From contig JAAHFN010000009.1 of the NCBI GenBank assembly GCA_010672965.1, forward strand, positions 70,682 to 134,681: DNA of 64,000 nt, written 5' to 3'. Under the pieces are notes generated by a model that saw nothing but the letters and a program-made list of their open reading frames with translations, did not search any database and had not been told where the DNA came from. Positions 55,914 through 64,000 of the stretch are shown here, piece after piece. How positions within the stretch are numbered: position 1 is the stretch's first letter; every line of letters begins with the position of its first letter. The stretch comes from Oscillatoria sp. SIO1A7. GTDB lineage: Bacteria; Cyanobacteriota; Cyanobacteriia; Cyanobacteriales; Laspinemataceae. A program made the translations under genes and the position numbers.

Positions 55914-56270
55914 ATGCCCCCGTCCCCCCGTCCCCCCGTCCCCCCGTCCCCCTTGTCTCCCCTTGCCCTGCTATTACTCTGTTGGGCGATAAACCCGGAA
56001 TCCGCTGCGGGTTTGCCGCCGCCGGAGGATATACCCGAGGAAATTTTGCGCGGGCAAATTATCACAGAAGCGCGATCGCCTATCGACGGCCAACCTATGA
56101 CTGTAGCAGAATATGCCCGATTAATTCAAACCCACCCAGAATTGGAATATCCAGATTTCCCGCCGCCGCCAGAACCCGAGGTTTCTAGCCCCGCTCCCTC
56201 TAGCCCCTCACCGACCATTATTGATTGGCAGTCCCTCCGGGACCTATTTCGCCAAGTTTTTCCTTTCTAG
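55914..56270 (+). CDS. Small exported proline-rich protein
   Basis: A protein of up to 118 aa. A hydrophobic stretch (LSPLALLLLCWAINPESAAG) looks like a signal peptide. The body has a conserved-looking motif PEEILRGQIITEARSPIDGQ, then MTVAEYARLIQTHPELEYPD, and a proline-rich tail ending WQSLRDLFRQVFPF. The first residues (PPSPRPPVPPSP) are translated tandem repeat DNA, so the true start may be different. Similar small proteins are common in cyanobacteria, and no function is known to me. Confidence 0.6.
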   Translation: MPPSPRPPVPPSPLSPLALLLLCWAINPESAAGLPPPEDIPEEILRGQIITEARSPIDGQPMTVAEYARLIQTHPELEYPDFPPPPEPEVSSPAPSSPSPTIIDWQSLRDLFRQVFPF

Positions 56271-56275
56271 TATTG

Positions 56276-56470
56276 CTAGATTTGGTTACATTCCTTTAAT
56301 ATTTTTAATATTTGCTGCCTTTGAGCAAAAACTTCAGCCCCTTTGATGAAAGGGTAGTATCCAATAGCCAATTTAACTGGGGCCAAGGCTCCGGTAGAAC
56401 CCTCGCAAATCCCGTGCAGTCTCAAATGACTTTTGTCGGGATAGTTATCAAAGTCATATAGAAAATCCAT
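56276..56470 (-). CDS. Hypothetical 64-aa protein, weak support
   Basis: A short frame between two convincing genes (MDFLYDFDNYPDKSHLRLHG). It starts 16 bp from the divergent glgB start and ends 5 bp from the upstream stop, so it fits the space without overlap. No ribosome site or family is visible. It may be real or chance. Confidence 0.3.
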   Translation of the reverse strand: MDFLYDFDNYPDKSHLRLHGICEGSTGALAPVKLAIGYYPFIKGAEVFAQRQQILKILKECNQI

Positions 56471-56486
56471 TTAGTCAGGCAGCCGC

Positions 56487-58832
56487 ATGTCATACGCAAT
56501 TAGCCCCGACCAAATTGACCGTATTGTTAACAATCAGCACCAAAATCCCTTTGAAGTGCTAGGTCCGCATCCCATAGAGGATAATGGCAAAGTTACCTCT
56601 TGGGTGGTTCGAGCTTACCTACCCTCCGCAGAAGCGGCATGGGTGGTTCTTCCTCAAAAACGAGAAGAGTACCCCATGCGATCGCAGCACAACCCTCACT
56701 TTTTTGAATGCACCATCGATACCGAAGAACTGACCAACTACCAGTTGCGCACCAAAGAAGGGGAAGGGGAGCGAGTCTTCTACGATGCCTATGCTTTCCG
56801 CTCTGCGAAACTCACCGACTTTGACATCCATCTTTTTAGCGAAGGCAACCATCACCGCATTTATGAAAAACTCGGCGCTCACCCAACCGAAGTCAATGGC
56901 GTAAAAGGGGTGTATTTTGCAGTATGGGCACCTAACGCCCGCAATGTCTCGATTTTGGGCGATTTCAACTGGTGGGACGGTCGCAAACACCAAATGCGGA
57001 TGCGGGGCAATGGCGTCTGGGAGCTATTTATTCCCGACATCGGTCCGGGCGAAGGTTATAAATATGAAATCAAAAACATAGAGGGTCATATCTATGAAAA
57101 ATCAGACCCCTACGGATTCCAACAGGAACCGCGACCCAAAACCGCCTCTGTGGTATCGGACTTAGACATATATAGTTGGGGCGATCGCGACTGGATGGAG
57201 CGCCGCCGTCAGACAGACATTCTCGGCGAACCTATTTCCGTCTATGAATGCCATTTGGGCTCTTGGCTCCATGCCTCCTCCTCAGAACCGCCCATCGGAG
57301 CCAACGGCAATCCAGAGCCAGCAGTTATTGTCTCCGAACTCAAACCCGGGGCTCGATTCCTGACCTATCGCGAATTGGCCGATAAATTAATTCCCTACGT
57401 TGTAGAGCTAGGATTCACCCATATCGAACTCTTGCCCGTCGCCGAACACCCCTTTGACGGATCTTGGGGCTATCAGGTCACCGGCTACTATGCCCCAACC
57501 TCTCGATATGGCACTCCCGAAGACTTCATGTATTTTGTTGACCAATGCCATCAAAACGACATTGGCGTAATAGTCGATTGGGTTCCCGGTCATTTCCCCA
57601 AAGACGGTCACGGTCTGGCTTTCTTCGACGGCACTCATCTCTACGAACATGCCGATCCTCGCAAAGGCGAACATAAAGAATGGGGCACCTTGGTTTTTAA
57701 CTACAATCGCAACGAAGTGCGGAACTTCTTAGTTGCCAATGCCCTATTTTGGTTTGACAAATACCATATCGACGGCATTCGAGTCGATGCGGTAGCCAGC
57801 ATGCTCTATCTCAACTACGCTCGCAAAGACGGAGAATGGGTGGCTAACGATTACGGCGGAACGGAAAATATCGAAGCCGCGAACTTTCTGCGCCAAGTCA
57901 ACCATCTCATTTTTAGCTACTTCCCCGGGACAGTCTCCGTTGCCGAAGAATCTACCTCTTGGCCGATGGTCTCTTGGCCGACCTATGTCGGAGGCTTGGG
58001 CTTTAATTTAAAATGGAACATGGGCTGGATGCACGATATGCTGGATTATTTCAGCATGGATCCCTGGTTCCGCCAGTTCCACCAAAATAATGTCACCTTC
58101 AGTATGTGGTACAACCACAGCGAGAACTTTATGCTCGCCCTCTCGCACGATGAAGTGGTTCACGGCAAGAGCAATATTATTGGGAAAATGCCCGGCGATC
58201 GCTGGCAACAGTTTGCCAATGTCCGCTGCCTATTCGCCTATATGTACACCCACCCGGGCAAGAAAACCATGTTTATGGGCATGGAGCTTGCCCAATGGAG
58301 CGAGTGGAATGTTTGGGGCGACTTGGAATGGGAGCTTCTCCAATACGAGCCGCACCAACAGATAAAGCAATTTTTCAGCAAGTTAAACGATCTCTATCGT
58401 AGCGAACCCGCTCTTTACAGCCAAGACTTTGCAGAAGAAGGATTTGACTGGATAGACTGCAGCGATAACCGTCATAGCGTCGTTTCTTTCCTGCGCCGCG
58501 CCAAAACCGACGGAACTGCGGAAGAATCGGAAGATGCTGTAAAAGATGACTTTGTAGTAGTAGTCTGCAACTTCACGCCCCAACCTCACAGCCACTATCG
58601 CGTCGGCGTTCCCGTCCACGGCTTCTACCAAGAACTGTTTAACAGCGATGCCAAAGAATATGGCGGTAGCAATATGGGCAATCTCGGCGGTAAATGGGCT
58701 GATGAATGGTGGATGCACAACTATCGTTATTCCTTAGACTTGTGCTTGCCACCTTTAGGAGTCTTGGTTCTGAAGATAGATCGCGAAAAAACAGAAGAAG
58801 TGCGCAAAACCTGGCACCTGCAGGGGGAATAG
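56487..58832 (+). CDS. glgB: 1,4-alpha-glucan branching enzyme
   Basis: A 781-aa GH13 enzyme that makes alpha-1,6 branches in glycogen. An N-terminal beta-sandwich ([20 protein letters not shown]) and a CBM48 module ([20 protein letters not shown]) precede the catalytic barrel. Catalytic regions: [20 protein letters not shown], the nucleophile aspartate in [16 protein letters not shown], the acid glutamate in [11 protein letters not shown] and transition-state residues in [14 protein letters not shown]. The C-terminal all-beta domain contains [19 protein letters not shown]. Full length for cyanobacterial GlgB. Monocistronic. Confidence 0.95.
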   Translation: MSYAISPDQIDRIVNNQHQNPFEVLGPHPIEDNGKVTSWVVRAYLPSAEAAWVVLPQKREEYPMRSQHNPHFFECTIDTEELTNYQLRTKEGEGERVFYDAYAFRSAKLTDFDIHLFSEGNHHRIYEKLGAHPTEVNGVKGVYFAVWAPNARNVSILGDFNWWDGRKHQMRMRGNGVWELFIPDIGPGEGYKYEIKNIEGHIYEKSDPYGFQQEPRPKTASVVSDLDIYSWGDRDWMERRRQTDILGEPISVYECHLGSWLHASSSEPPIGANGNPEPAVIVSELKPGARFLTYRELADKLIPYVVELGFTHIELLPVAEHPFDGSWGYQVTGYYAPTSRYGTPEDFMYFVDQCHQNDIGVIVDWVPGHFPKDGHGLAFFDGTHLYEHADPRKGEHKEWGTLVFNYNRNEVRNFLVANALFWFDKYHIDGIRVDAVASMLYLNYARKDGEWVANDYGGTENIEAANFLRQVNHLIFSYFPGTVSVAEESTSWPMVSWPTYVGGLGFNLKWNMGWMHDMLDYFSMDPWFRQFHQNNVTFSMWYNHSENFMLALSHDEVVHGKSNIIGKMPGDRWQQFANVRCLFAYMYTHPGKKTMFMGMELAQWSEWNVWGDLEWELLQYEPHQQIKQFFSKLNDLYRSEPALYSQDFAEEGFDWIDCSDNRHSVVSFLRRAKTDGTAEESEDAVKDDFVVVVCNFTPQPHSHYRVGVPVHGFYQELFNSDAKEYGGSNMGNLGGKWADEWWMHNYRYSLDLCLPPLGVLVLKIDREKTEEVRKTWHLQGE

Positions 58833-58884
58833 GTAATTTAGGGTGTAGGGTGTAGGGTGTAGGGTGTGGGGCATTGAGCTGTTA

Positions 58885-59043
58885 AGAAACCCGGTTTTTT
58901 GGACAATACCTTCGCCATTTTCCCGTAGGTTGGGTTGAGCGGAGCGAAACCCAACGTATTTGTTGGGTTTCGTGCCCGGGCCCAACCTACGAATCAGAGT
59001 TTTTTTCGGATTGGCGAAGGTATTGTTGGAAAAACCGGGTTTC
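58885..59043. repeat. Nested palindrome after glgB
   Basis: Outer arms AAACCCGGTTTTTTGGACAA with ACCTTCGCCA pair with their complement ending near 59043. Inside is a second hairpin GTAGGTTGGGTTGAGCGGAG / GGGCCCAACCTAC, related to the core of MITE family B copy 1. It may end transcription of glgB. GGGTGTAG repeats lie at 58838-58868. Confidence 0.75.
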
Positions 59044-59095
59044 TGGCACTCAGGACTAACGTTCGGGCTGAGCTTGTCGAAGCCCTCCCCACTCC

Positions 59096-59299
59096 CTTTC
59101 AAGGGTATGTTTTTTATAATCTTCCTAAATGAGCGCGGTCGGTGGGCTGCATAGGTTTATGGGGCGAAGCATTCCAATACAATCATCTTCTTTATTAGCA
59201 TAAGCTGTCTCGGGAATGCTGTCGCCCCTACGCCTTATTTCTAGGGTCGATCGTGGCCAAAAAACATCAAATCAAATATAAAAAACATACCCTTGAAAG
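59096..59299. repeat. MITE family A, copy 3 (inverted core)
   Basis: Termini CTTTCAAGGGTATGTTTTTT and the complement AAAAAACATACCCTTGAAAG enclose the same core as copies 1 and 2 in the opposite orientation (GGGGCGAAGCATTCC, then GGGAATGCTGTCGCCCC). It is followed by a C-rich CCCCACACCCCACA block to 59390. Confidence 0.8.
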
Positions 59300-59389
59300 C
59301 CCCACACTCCCCACCCTCCCCACACCCCACAGTCCCACACCCCACAGTCCCACACCCCACACCCCACACCCCACACCCCACACCCCCAC

Positions 59390-59953
59390 CTACGGCTTGC
59401 AATCATCATTCTTAGCCGTTCGGATCGTGCCGATTAGGGTAGAAACAATTACACATCGTTTATCCTCGGAATTGCTATTGCTGCCCAGAGTGATTCTACC
59501 CATGCGCCCGTTAGTATTGCCCTTGTAATTGAATTGAACTCTGTATTGCTTCGTCGATTTATTAAAATAGAAAGTGCTGTAGTTCGGGTCGTCGGGGCGG
59601 AGACTCGTATCCACAATGCGAATATTCTGCTCTAAACTCTCCCAATCGGACGGACTTGGGACGGTATTTTTGTGGTGAACCGCCAGTTGAACTTTTCCAT
59701 CTGATTCTCGGAAGCTCGCTTGCCAGGTATTCTTGTGTCGTCTGGCATTTGTTTTCGCCCGCTGCATCGCCCAGTAAATTCGGCGTATCGAGGTTTTTAG
59801 TTTGGAGCGATCGCTAAGCCCCTGCCAAGTGGGAATCACAATCCCTACCAATATTCCTACTATCAAAACCACGACCAAAGTTTCGAGCAATGTCCCGCCG
59901 GCTGCTGGCGACCTCCTCAAGTCCTGGGAATCAAACCTGCCCCTTCTTTCCAT
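59390..59953 (-). CDS. Prepilin-like protein, GspH/FimT type
   Basis: A 187-aa pseudopilin. A prepilin-like signal lies at residues 16-45: AAGGTLLETLVVVLIVGILV with the conserved +5 glutamate. After the hydrophobic helix comes the GspH-like body (SKLKTSIRRIYWAMQRAKTN, GRMGRITLGSNSNSEDKRCV) and a C-terminal cysteine pair (CVIVSTLIGT..DDC) as in the gene upstream. It is exported and assembled through type IV pilus-like machinery. It is the last gene of the pseudopilin cluster, 433 bp after the preceding one. Confidence 0.8.
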   Translation of the reverse strand: MERRGRFDSQDLRRSPAAGGTLLETLVVVLIVGILVGIVIPTWQGLSDRSKLKTSIRRIYWAMQRAKTNARRHKNTWQASFRESDGKVQLAVHHKNTVPSPSDWESLEQNIRIVDTSLRPDDPNYSTFYFNKSTKQYRVQFNYKGNTNGRMGRITLGSNSNSEDKRCVIVSTLIGTIRTAKNDDCKP

Positions 59954-60385
59954 TATCCTGCACCCTACTACTGAAATTAAAAATACCCAGGGACAAGTCT
60001 CTGGGCTGTTTCAGTATTATCTAGGGGTAGGTCGATACTATATCGAATTTCCTTAGAAAAATTTAACAATTGTCCCCACCGTAGGACGGGCCTCTGGCCT
60101 GTCCCCCCCTTCAAAACAACCGTAGGACGGGCCTCTGGCCTGTCCCCCCCAAACAACCGTAGGACGGGCCTCTGGCCTGTCCCTTCAAAAACCACCGTAG
60201 GACGGGCCTCTGGCCTGTCCCCCCTATCTCTCTGACTGGACAGGCCAGAGGCTCGTCCTACGAATTAGGGCTTGCTGAATAAGCCGTATCGACGCAGTTG
60301 GTCGGCTTGTCCCTTGCAAAAAGGGCGCACATTACCGAGAAATCGCTCGCTACCGAGAACCTTATCCTCGATATTTTTGTATCTA
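59954..60385. repeat. Repeated GTAGGACGGGCCTCTGGCCTGTCC units
   Basis: Four direct copies of a 24-bp palindromic unit (GTAGGACGGGCCTCTGGCCT plus GTCC) at 60081, 60122, 60159 and 60196, then one inverted copy near 60238-60262. The remainder to 60385 contains GGGCTTGCTGAATAAGCC, which could be an insertion-sequence end, but no transposase is seen. Confidence 0.75.
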
Positions 60386-61057
60386 TTATGTAGGGCATTC
60401 AGTTGAGCCCGTTCCCGTAGTTATAGATCCTAAAAGCGTTCTTAGGCTGACGCATCTTCTATCCTCAGTCGGGTCTCCATCCGAATAGTCTCCTTCTGGC
60501 GTAGCCACTGTGATAGTTAAGGGATCGTTTTCATCAAAATCTGGATCGGGTGCTATGACTCCGGCGCTATCAAAAGTAATAGTTCTTCGACTTGCTAAAT
60601 CGCTTGGCTTACACAAGGTTGACGCCCCTCTTTGGTTAGCGTTTGTGTCAGAAATGTTAGTACAGAGTAAAAATTGCCCGGCCTTGATATCTAAGCCTTC
60701 ACCCAGCAACCTCCAATCTTTTTTGGTTGGAGTCTTATCGGCGTTGAGAACGGCTACCTCTGCTTTTTGGTAGTTTGCATCGCTTGGGGTGTTATTTATT
60801 CTAAAACTAGCGCTATAGCTTATTCCCTTCCTTTTCGCTTCTAGCTGGGCTTCTTCTATCGCCCGCTGCACCGCATTATTGAGGCGCGAGATTCGCTGAC
60901 GATTCGTGAAGCTCACCCAGCTCCCCCCAAGGGTCGTAGCTAAAATCCCCACCATGATGACCACCACCAGCAATTCCAGCAAGGTCATTCCCGATTCTGG
61001 TTGCCTAGACTTTTGCTTAGACCAATGCAGAAGTTGTTTGAAAATTGCCATACCCAT
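60386..61057 (-). CDS. Pseudopilin, HpsD-like position
   Basis: A 223-aa prepilin-like protein. The signal is SGMTLLELLVVVIMVGILAT with +5 glutamate, followed by a helix (NNAVQRAIEEAQLEAKRKGI) and a beta-rich GspH-like body with several cysteines near the C terminus (RCVSLRTLLG, STECPT). It lies in a minus-strand series of pseudopilin genes after an HpsA-like gene. In Nostoc punctiforme the hps locus, needed for hormogonium polysaccharide and gliding, has hpsA followed by pseudopilin genes hpsB-D. The order here fits, so HpsD is a reasonable but unproven name. Confidence 0.8.
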   Translation of the reverse strand: MGMAIFKQLLHWSKQKSRQPESGMTLLELLVVVIMVGILATTLGGSWVSFTNRQRISRLNNAVQRAIEEAQLEAKRKGISYSASFRINNTPSDANYQKAEVAVLNADKTPTKKDWRLLGEGLDIKAGQFLLCTNISDTNANQRGASTLCKPSDLASRRTITFDSAGVIAPDPDFDENDPLTITVATPEGDYSDGDPTEDRRCVSLRTLLGSITTGTGSTECPT

Positions 61058-61113
61058 CCCGTTTTTTCTCCCTTGCTTGCCATTGTTACCATGCCATTTT
61101 TCGCTCGACTCCC

Positions 61114-62226
61114 TTATTTAACAAAGCCAACTCCTTGCACTCGAATGCTGCTTCTGGGAAAGAAGTTTGCTCTGTGTTCTTCGTAGCCTACTTCCTTCGC
61201 GAAGTTAGCATTATTTCTATCAATACCGTTCAGGCGGAGTAGCCCGTTTCCTCTTAGGTTAACCTCAGCAATGGGCTTGCGCGGCGGATCCGAGCCATCT
61301 GGCGTTGCAATAGGAACGCAAACGTAAAAACTGGCTGTTTTAAACTTGTCTGCAACTTTGGTAAAGTCTGGAATTGTTGCCTCGTTTGCTCCGCAAGTTG
61401 GCGTCGGTAAGCTTGTAGTATCGTATCTATTATAATCAATGAAATCTACCAAAACGGTTAGTGGGTTTCTATTTGTTGTGTCGTAAGCTTCATCTGGATA
61501 GCGGCTCCACTGATTCATCTTTTGTGCGGTATTGTTACCTGCCGCTGATAAGTCAAACGCCTGAAACCCAGAATCGGGATATAGCAGGTAGTCTTGGTTG
61601 TCGGCTCCCGCCCTATCCGGCAAAATATTTGGATTTACTGAGTTTGTGGTTGTAATGCCGTCGTGAATTTCCCAGCGCCCGATTCGCATCCCCTGAGACC
61701 ATGTACCGCCGGGCTCGTCAATCAGGTAGTAAGCCACCAGGGAAAAGGCAAAGTAGTCTTGTTCGCTACAAATATCTGACCCACTAGAATTTGGTATCTT
61801 CTCCAGGCAACCTACCTTTTCAGTCGACTTAGGACCATCTCTATCTGGGTCAATTTCTCTCTCCCAGTTTAATAATTCGCGCTTCCAAAAGACCAGTACG
61901 GGGGTGCGGTTGGCATCGGTAGAGAAAGGAAGTTCGTCCTCGATCGCCGCCACCCCATCGGCATCGTAGATAAAAACTGCCTGCTGCAGGTCGCGGGCGA
62001 TATAGTCCAGGGCGGCTTGCAATTCTTGTTCGCTGCGGCCTTTCACTTGTTCTTGCCGGTCTGAGTTGAGAAGGCTAACTACCAGTCCTAAAATGGGCGT
62101 GATAATCAACCCTCCCATTGCGATCGCCACCAGCAGCTCGATTAGAGTAAAGCCCAGGGTAAAGCCGCCCGGTTTTTTCCGTTCCTGGCGGCGTCGGCGC
62201 AGTAGTTTTCTTAGTCCCTTCATCAT
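61114..62226 (-). CDS. Pseudopilin, HpsC-like (GspJ-type)
   Basis: A 370-aa prepilin-like protein starting at the first of two ATG codons (MMKGLRKLLRRRRQERKKPG), 22 bp after the stop of the gene upstream. The signal is GFTLIELLVAIAMGGLIITP with +5 glutamate. The body starts RSEQELQAALDYIARDLQQA, typical of GspJ/PilW-like minor pilins, and is large. A longer in-frame start inside the upstream gene is possible but not family-like. Second pseudopilin of the hps-like cluster. Confidence 0.8.
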   Translation of the reverse strand: MMKGLRKLLRRRRQERKKPGGFTLGFTLIELLVAIAMGGLIITPILGLVVSLLNSDRQEQVKGRSEQELQAALDYIARDLQQAVFIYDADGVAAIEDELPFSTDANRTPVLVFWKRELLNWEREIDPDRDGPKSTEKVGCLEKIPNSSGSDICSEQDYFAFSLVAYYLIDEPGGTWSQGMRIGRWEIHDGITTTNSVNPNILPDRAGADNQDYLLYPDSGFQAFDLSAAGNNTAQKMNQWSRYPDEAYDTTNRNPLTVLVDFIDYNRYDTTSLPTPTCGANEATIPDFTKVADKFKTASFYVCVPIATPDGSDPPRKPIAEVNLRGNGLLRLNGIDRNNANFAKEVGYEEHRANFFPRSSIRVQGVGFVK

Positions 62227-62248
62227 GGTGCGATTTCCCTGTCTCGAA

Positions 62249-62923
62249 TTAATTGCAAGCATCAGCTCTGGCAGCAGAGGGATTGAGGCGGGAGCAGAAA
62301 TCCTCGTAATCGGTACTTCCAGAAATGCTAATTTCCGTGGAGATTTCCACCACTGGCGCTTTGCGATTTCCCGAGCCCCCCGTAAAAGCTGCTTGTTGCG
62401 TTCCGGTTTGGAGCGCGATCGCATCCCCAAAGGCATCCGCTCGATAGACCCGCGCCAGCAGTCGGTAACCGTCAGCGGGAGTAGCGCCAGTAGTAGGGTT
62501 GAAAGCCACCCCCTGAACCACCATATCCGCGACGCTATCAGGTTTACAGGAACCATCTCCATCCCCATCCACGCAATATAGTTGCCTTCCCGCAGGAACA
62601 GTGCAATATGCCCTGTGATTATTGTTGCAGTTGAAGGCTCCCGCAGTCGGAGCTGGCGCTGCTGAGGGTAGGGTACTGCTGGGGGTGGGATGGTTGTTCG
62701 TATCCGTCTCAGAGCGCAGATAATCGATATAGGTTCGTGCCGCTTGCTGGCCTAGCTCCACCCGTCGCGCCTGGACTCGGGTCGCCACGGCAATCCCGAG
62801 AACCGGCGTAATTCCCACCATCAGAATAGTGACAATTATTATTGCTGCCAAAGACTCGATAATGGTAAACCCCGCTTCCGCCGACTGGCGCAAATTGCCT
62901 GGTAGTTTTCGTATCTTCATCAT
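62249..62923 (-). CDS. Pseudopilin, HpsB-like (PilV/GspI-type)
   Basis: A 224-aa prepilin-like protein. The signal is AGFTIIESLAAIIIVTILMV with +5 glutamate, followed by VARRVELGQQAARTYIDYLR-like helix and a cysteine-containing body. Its ATG overlaps the stop of the HpsA-like gene by one base (TAATG), so the two are translationally coupled. Confidence 0.8.
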   Translation of the reverse strand: MMKIRKLPGNLRQSAEAGFTIIESLAAIIIVTILMVGITPVLGIAVATRVQARRVELGQQAARTYIDYLRSETDTNNHPTPSSTLPSAAPAPTAGAFNCNNNHRAYCTVPAGRQLYCVDGDGDGSCKPDSVADMVVQGVAFNPTTGATPADGYRLLARVYRADAFGDAIALQTGTQQAAFTGGSGNRKAPVVEISTEISISGSTDYEDFCSRLNPSAARADACN

Positions 62924-64000
62924 TAACCTCCCGTATTGCTGGTACAGAAGCTGCTCGGACGCTGCTCGTCAGGAGCGGCATTTTTAGTAGGTTCTGCCTG
63001 CAACTTGGCGCATAGCAGGGTTTCAATCCAGTCGTCATCCCGGCTCACTTCCCGGAAGAATTCGTTAGGAGAATTATCGGCAGGGGGCAGGGTGAAGGTT
63101 TGGGCAAACAAGTCCGGCGGCTGAGACAGCAACCCTACATCAAAACCCCAATTACGACTTGGCCCATTGAAGAAGGGCGTCTTACCCTGACCCACGTTGA
63201 TGTTATAGATCTGCGGGTAGTCGAAAAGATTTCCATTGGGAGGAGGCGTACTCGGTATCAATGGCTGAAACGGTCCGCTAGCATATTTACTGCGACCCAA
63301 CTGGATGAACGAGCCAAGGATTGTTGTCGTATAGAAGTTTCCACGTCTAATGCGCCAGTTTTCCAGCAAGCGAGGCAAGTTTTGCATCCCGCCATTGTAG
63401 TCGCCGCTACCGCCATTAATAGCCCGGGACGGCGTATCCCGCGAGCCAATGACGAGATTAAAAGTTGTATCTTGAGCCCTGGGCACCCACCGGGTATCAT
63501 CCCTGACGTCTCTCCTGGACGCTCCTGCCTGGGGATTCGGGAAAGTGGCCGTGTTCTGTGCGGGTGCCCCTGTGCCGTTATGGATTTGCAAGACTGGCAC
63601 TAGCAGGGGTTGCTGCACTGTTCCGCTTGTTACTGTGGTATTTCGGTAAAACAGGGGATAATCGTAGCCCCAGTTATTGGCTCCGTTATTGTTCGTCTTA
63701 AACCACAGAGCATTATCCTGTAGCCGAGGTCGGTTTCCGCTGCTGTAGGCAGGGTAAGAGGTCATTGTACCGCCTGCGGTAACCTCAAGGTCGCCGTAAG
63801 TTGGATAATAAGTCGGTACTGGGCTGCTAGCGTCTGAAATACCCATAGGAACTGGTCTTGGTGGATCGGTTCCGTTGTCTTCTACAACCAAATTGTTGTT
63901 GTCGGTTCCCCCAGTAAACCCGGCATTGACTGTAAAGTTGCTCCCTCGCCATCTTAAGAAAGCAACGCGGCGAGGATACCGCTGATCTGCGGGATTTTTA
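62923..64000 (-). CDS. HpsA-like protein, C-terminal part (cut by window edge)
   Basis: The frame is open from the stop at 62923 through the right edge of the window, at least 358 codons. The last visible residues inward from the edge read NPADQRYPRRVAFLRWRGSN. The body is rich in N, G, P, T and aromatic residues (TFPNPQAGASRRDVRDDTRW, FQPLIPSTPPPNGNLFDYPQ), as in large secreted pilus-associated proteins. Position directly upstream of and overlapping the HpsB-like pseudopilin gene supports HpsA. The start lies outside the window. Confidence 0.7.
   Translation of the reverse strand, partial: KNPADQRYPRRVAFLRWRGSNFTVNAGFTGGTDNNNLVVEDNGTDPPRPVPMGISDASSPVPTYYPTYGDLEVTAGGTMTSYPAYSSGNRPRLQDNALWFKTNNNGANNWGYDYPLFYRNTTVTSGTVQQPLLVPVLQIHNGTGAPAQNTATFPNPQAGASRRDVRDDTRWVPRAQDTTFNLVIGSRDTPSRAINGGSGDYNGGMQNLPRLLENWRIRRGNFYTTTILGSFIQLGRSKYASGPFQPLIPSTPPPNGNLFDYPQIYNINVGQGKTPFFNGPSRNWGFDVGLLSQPPDLFAQTFTLPPADNSPNEFFREVSRDDDWIETLLCAKLQAEPTKNAAPDEQRPSSFCTSNTGG

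Noticed and set aside
62227-62568. N-terminal extension of the HpsC-like pilin
   Set aside because: It overlaps the coding region of the upstream pilin in another frame and lacks pilin features. The ATG at 62226 is better.

Overview
The window looks like chromosomal DNA of a filamentous cyanobacterium. The octamer GCGATCGC (HIP1) and its half-sites occur throughout. Intergenic DNA is packed with short tandem repeats. The right edge carries a hormogonium-type pseudopilin (hps-like) cluster, and glgB, mrdA, ftsI, potABCD and paired M16 peptidase genes are present. No species can be assigned from the sequence alone.

Layout. 1-3.2 kb is insertion-sequence debris: a complete ISAs1-type element with a frameshifted transposase, an IS630 fragment and an ISAzo13 remnant. 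3.2-5.1 kb holds a NarL-type response regulator and a PHP-domain protein. 5.1-11.6 kb is a possible defence patch: a NACHT NTPase with 15 near-identical HEAT repeats, then an AAA ATPase with a small nuclease-like partner on the other strand. 12.1-12.4 kb holds a promoter-to-terminator non-coding RNA candidate. 12.6-16.8 kb is a nest of elements inside elements: an ISL3 element sits in an IS4-like gene, two MITEs sit in the ISL3 element and a third MITE lies further along the IS4-like gene. All have perfect 8-bp target duplications, and removing them restores reading frames. 17-38.4 kb is mostly housekeeping: cupin, antitoxin, Xaa-Pro aminopeptidase, TetR regulator, two M16 peptidases, histidine kinase, SMP-30 hydrolase, MrdA and PotABCD.

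The most striking region is 38.9-48.7 kb. After a strong promoter and a small gene comes an array of eight complete and two half RNA modules (39.7-41.7 kb). They share a common stem scaffold but carry different inserts: four tRNA bodies in normal order, two circularly permuted tRNAs, a circularly permuted 23S rRNA helix-69 segment and two unassigned inserts. Directly downstream are two Ro60/Rsr-like (TROVE plus vWA) genes, a separate vWA gene, a possible Sm-like small protein and a stand-alone EF-G domain IV-V protein. Bacterial Ro proteins bind Y RNAs, and the YrlA class contains a tRNA-like module. I therefore read this as an expanded Ro/Y-RNA system presenting translation-machinery mimics. 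The expansion, the permutation and the 23S insert are the parts I think are undescribed.

48.8-59 kb carries a TPR-methyltransferase, an HNH protein, a GNAT enzyme, FtsI with an FtsL-like protein, a GST and GlgB. 59.4-64 kb is a pseudopilin operon on the minus strand ending in an HpsA-like gene cut by the window edge. Long gene-free stretches are filled by GGGTGTA-type, CCCAATG-type and AGCTGAC-type tandem repeats and by three families of inverted-repeat elements.
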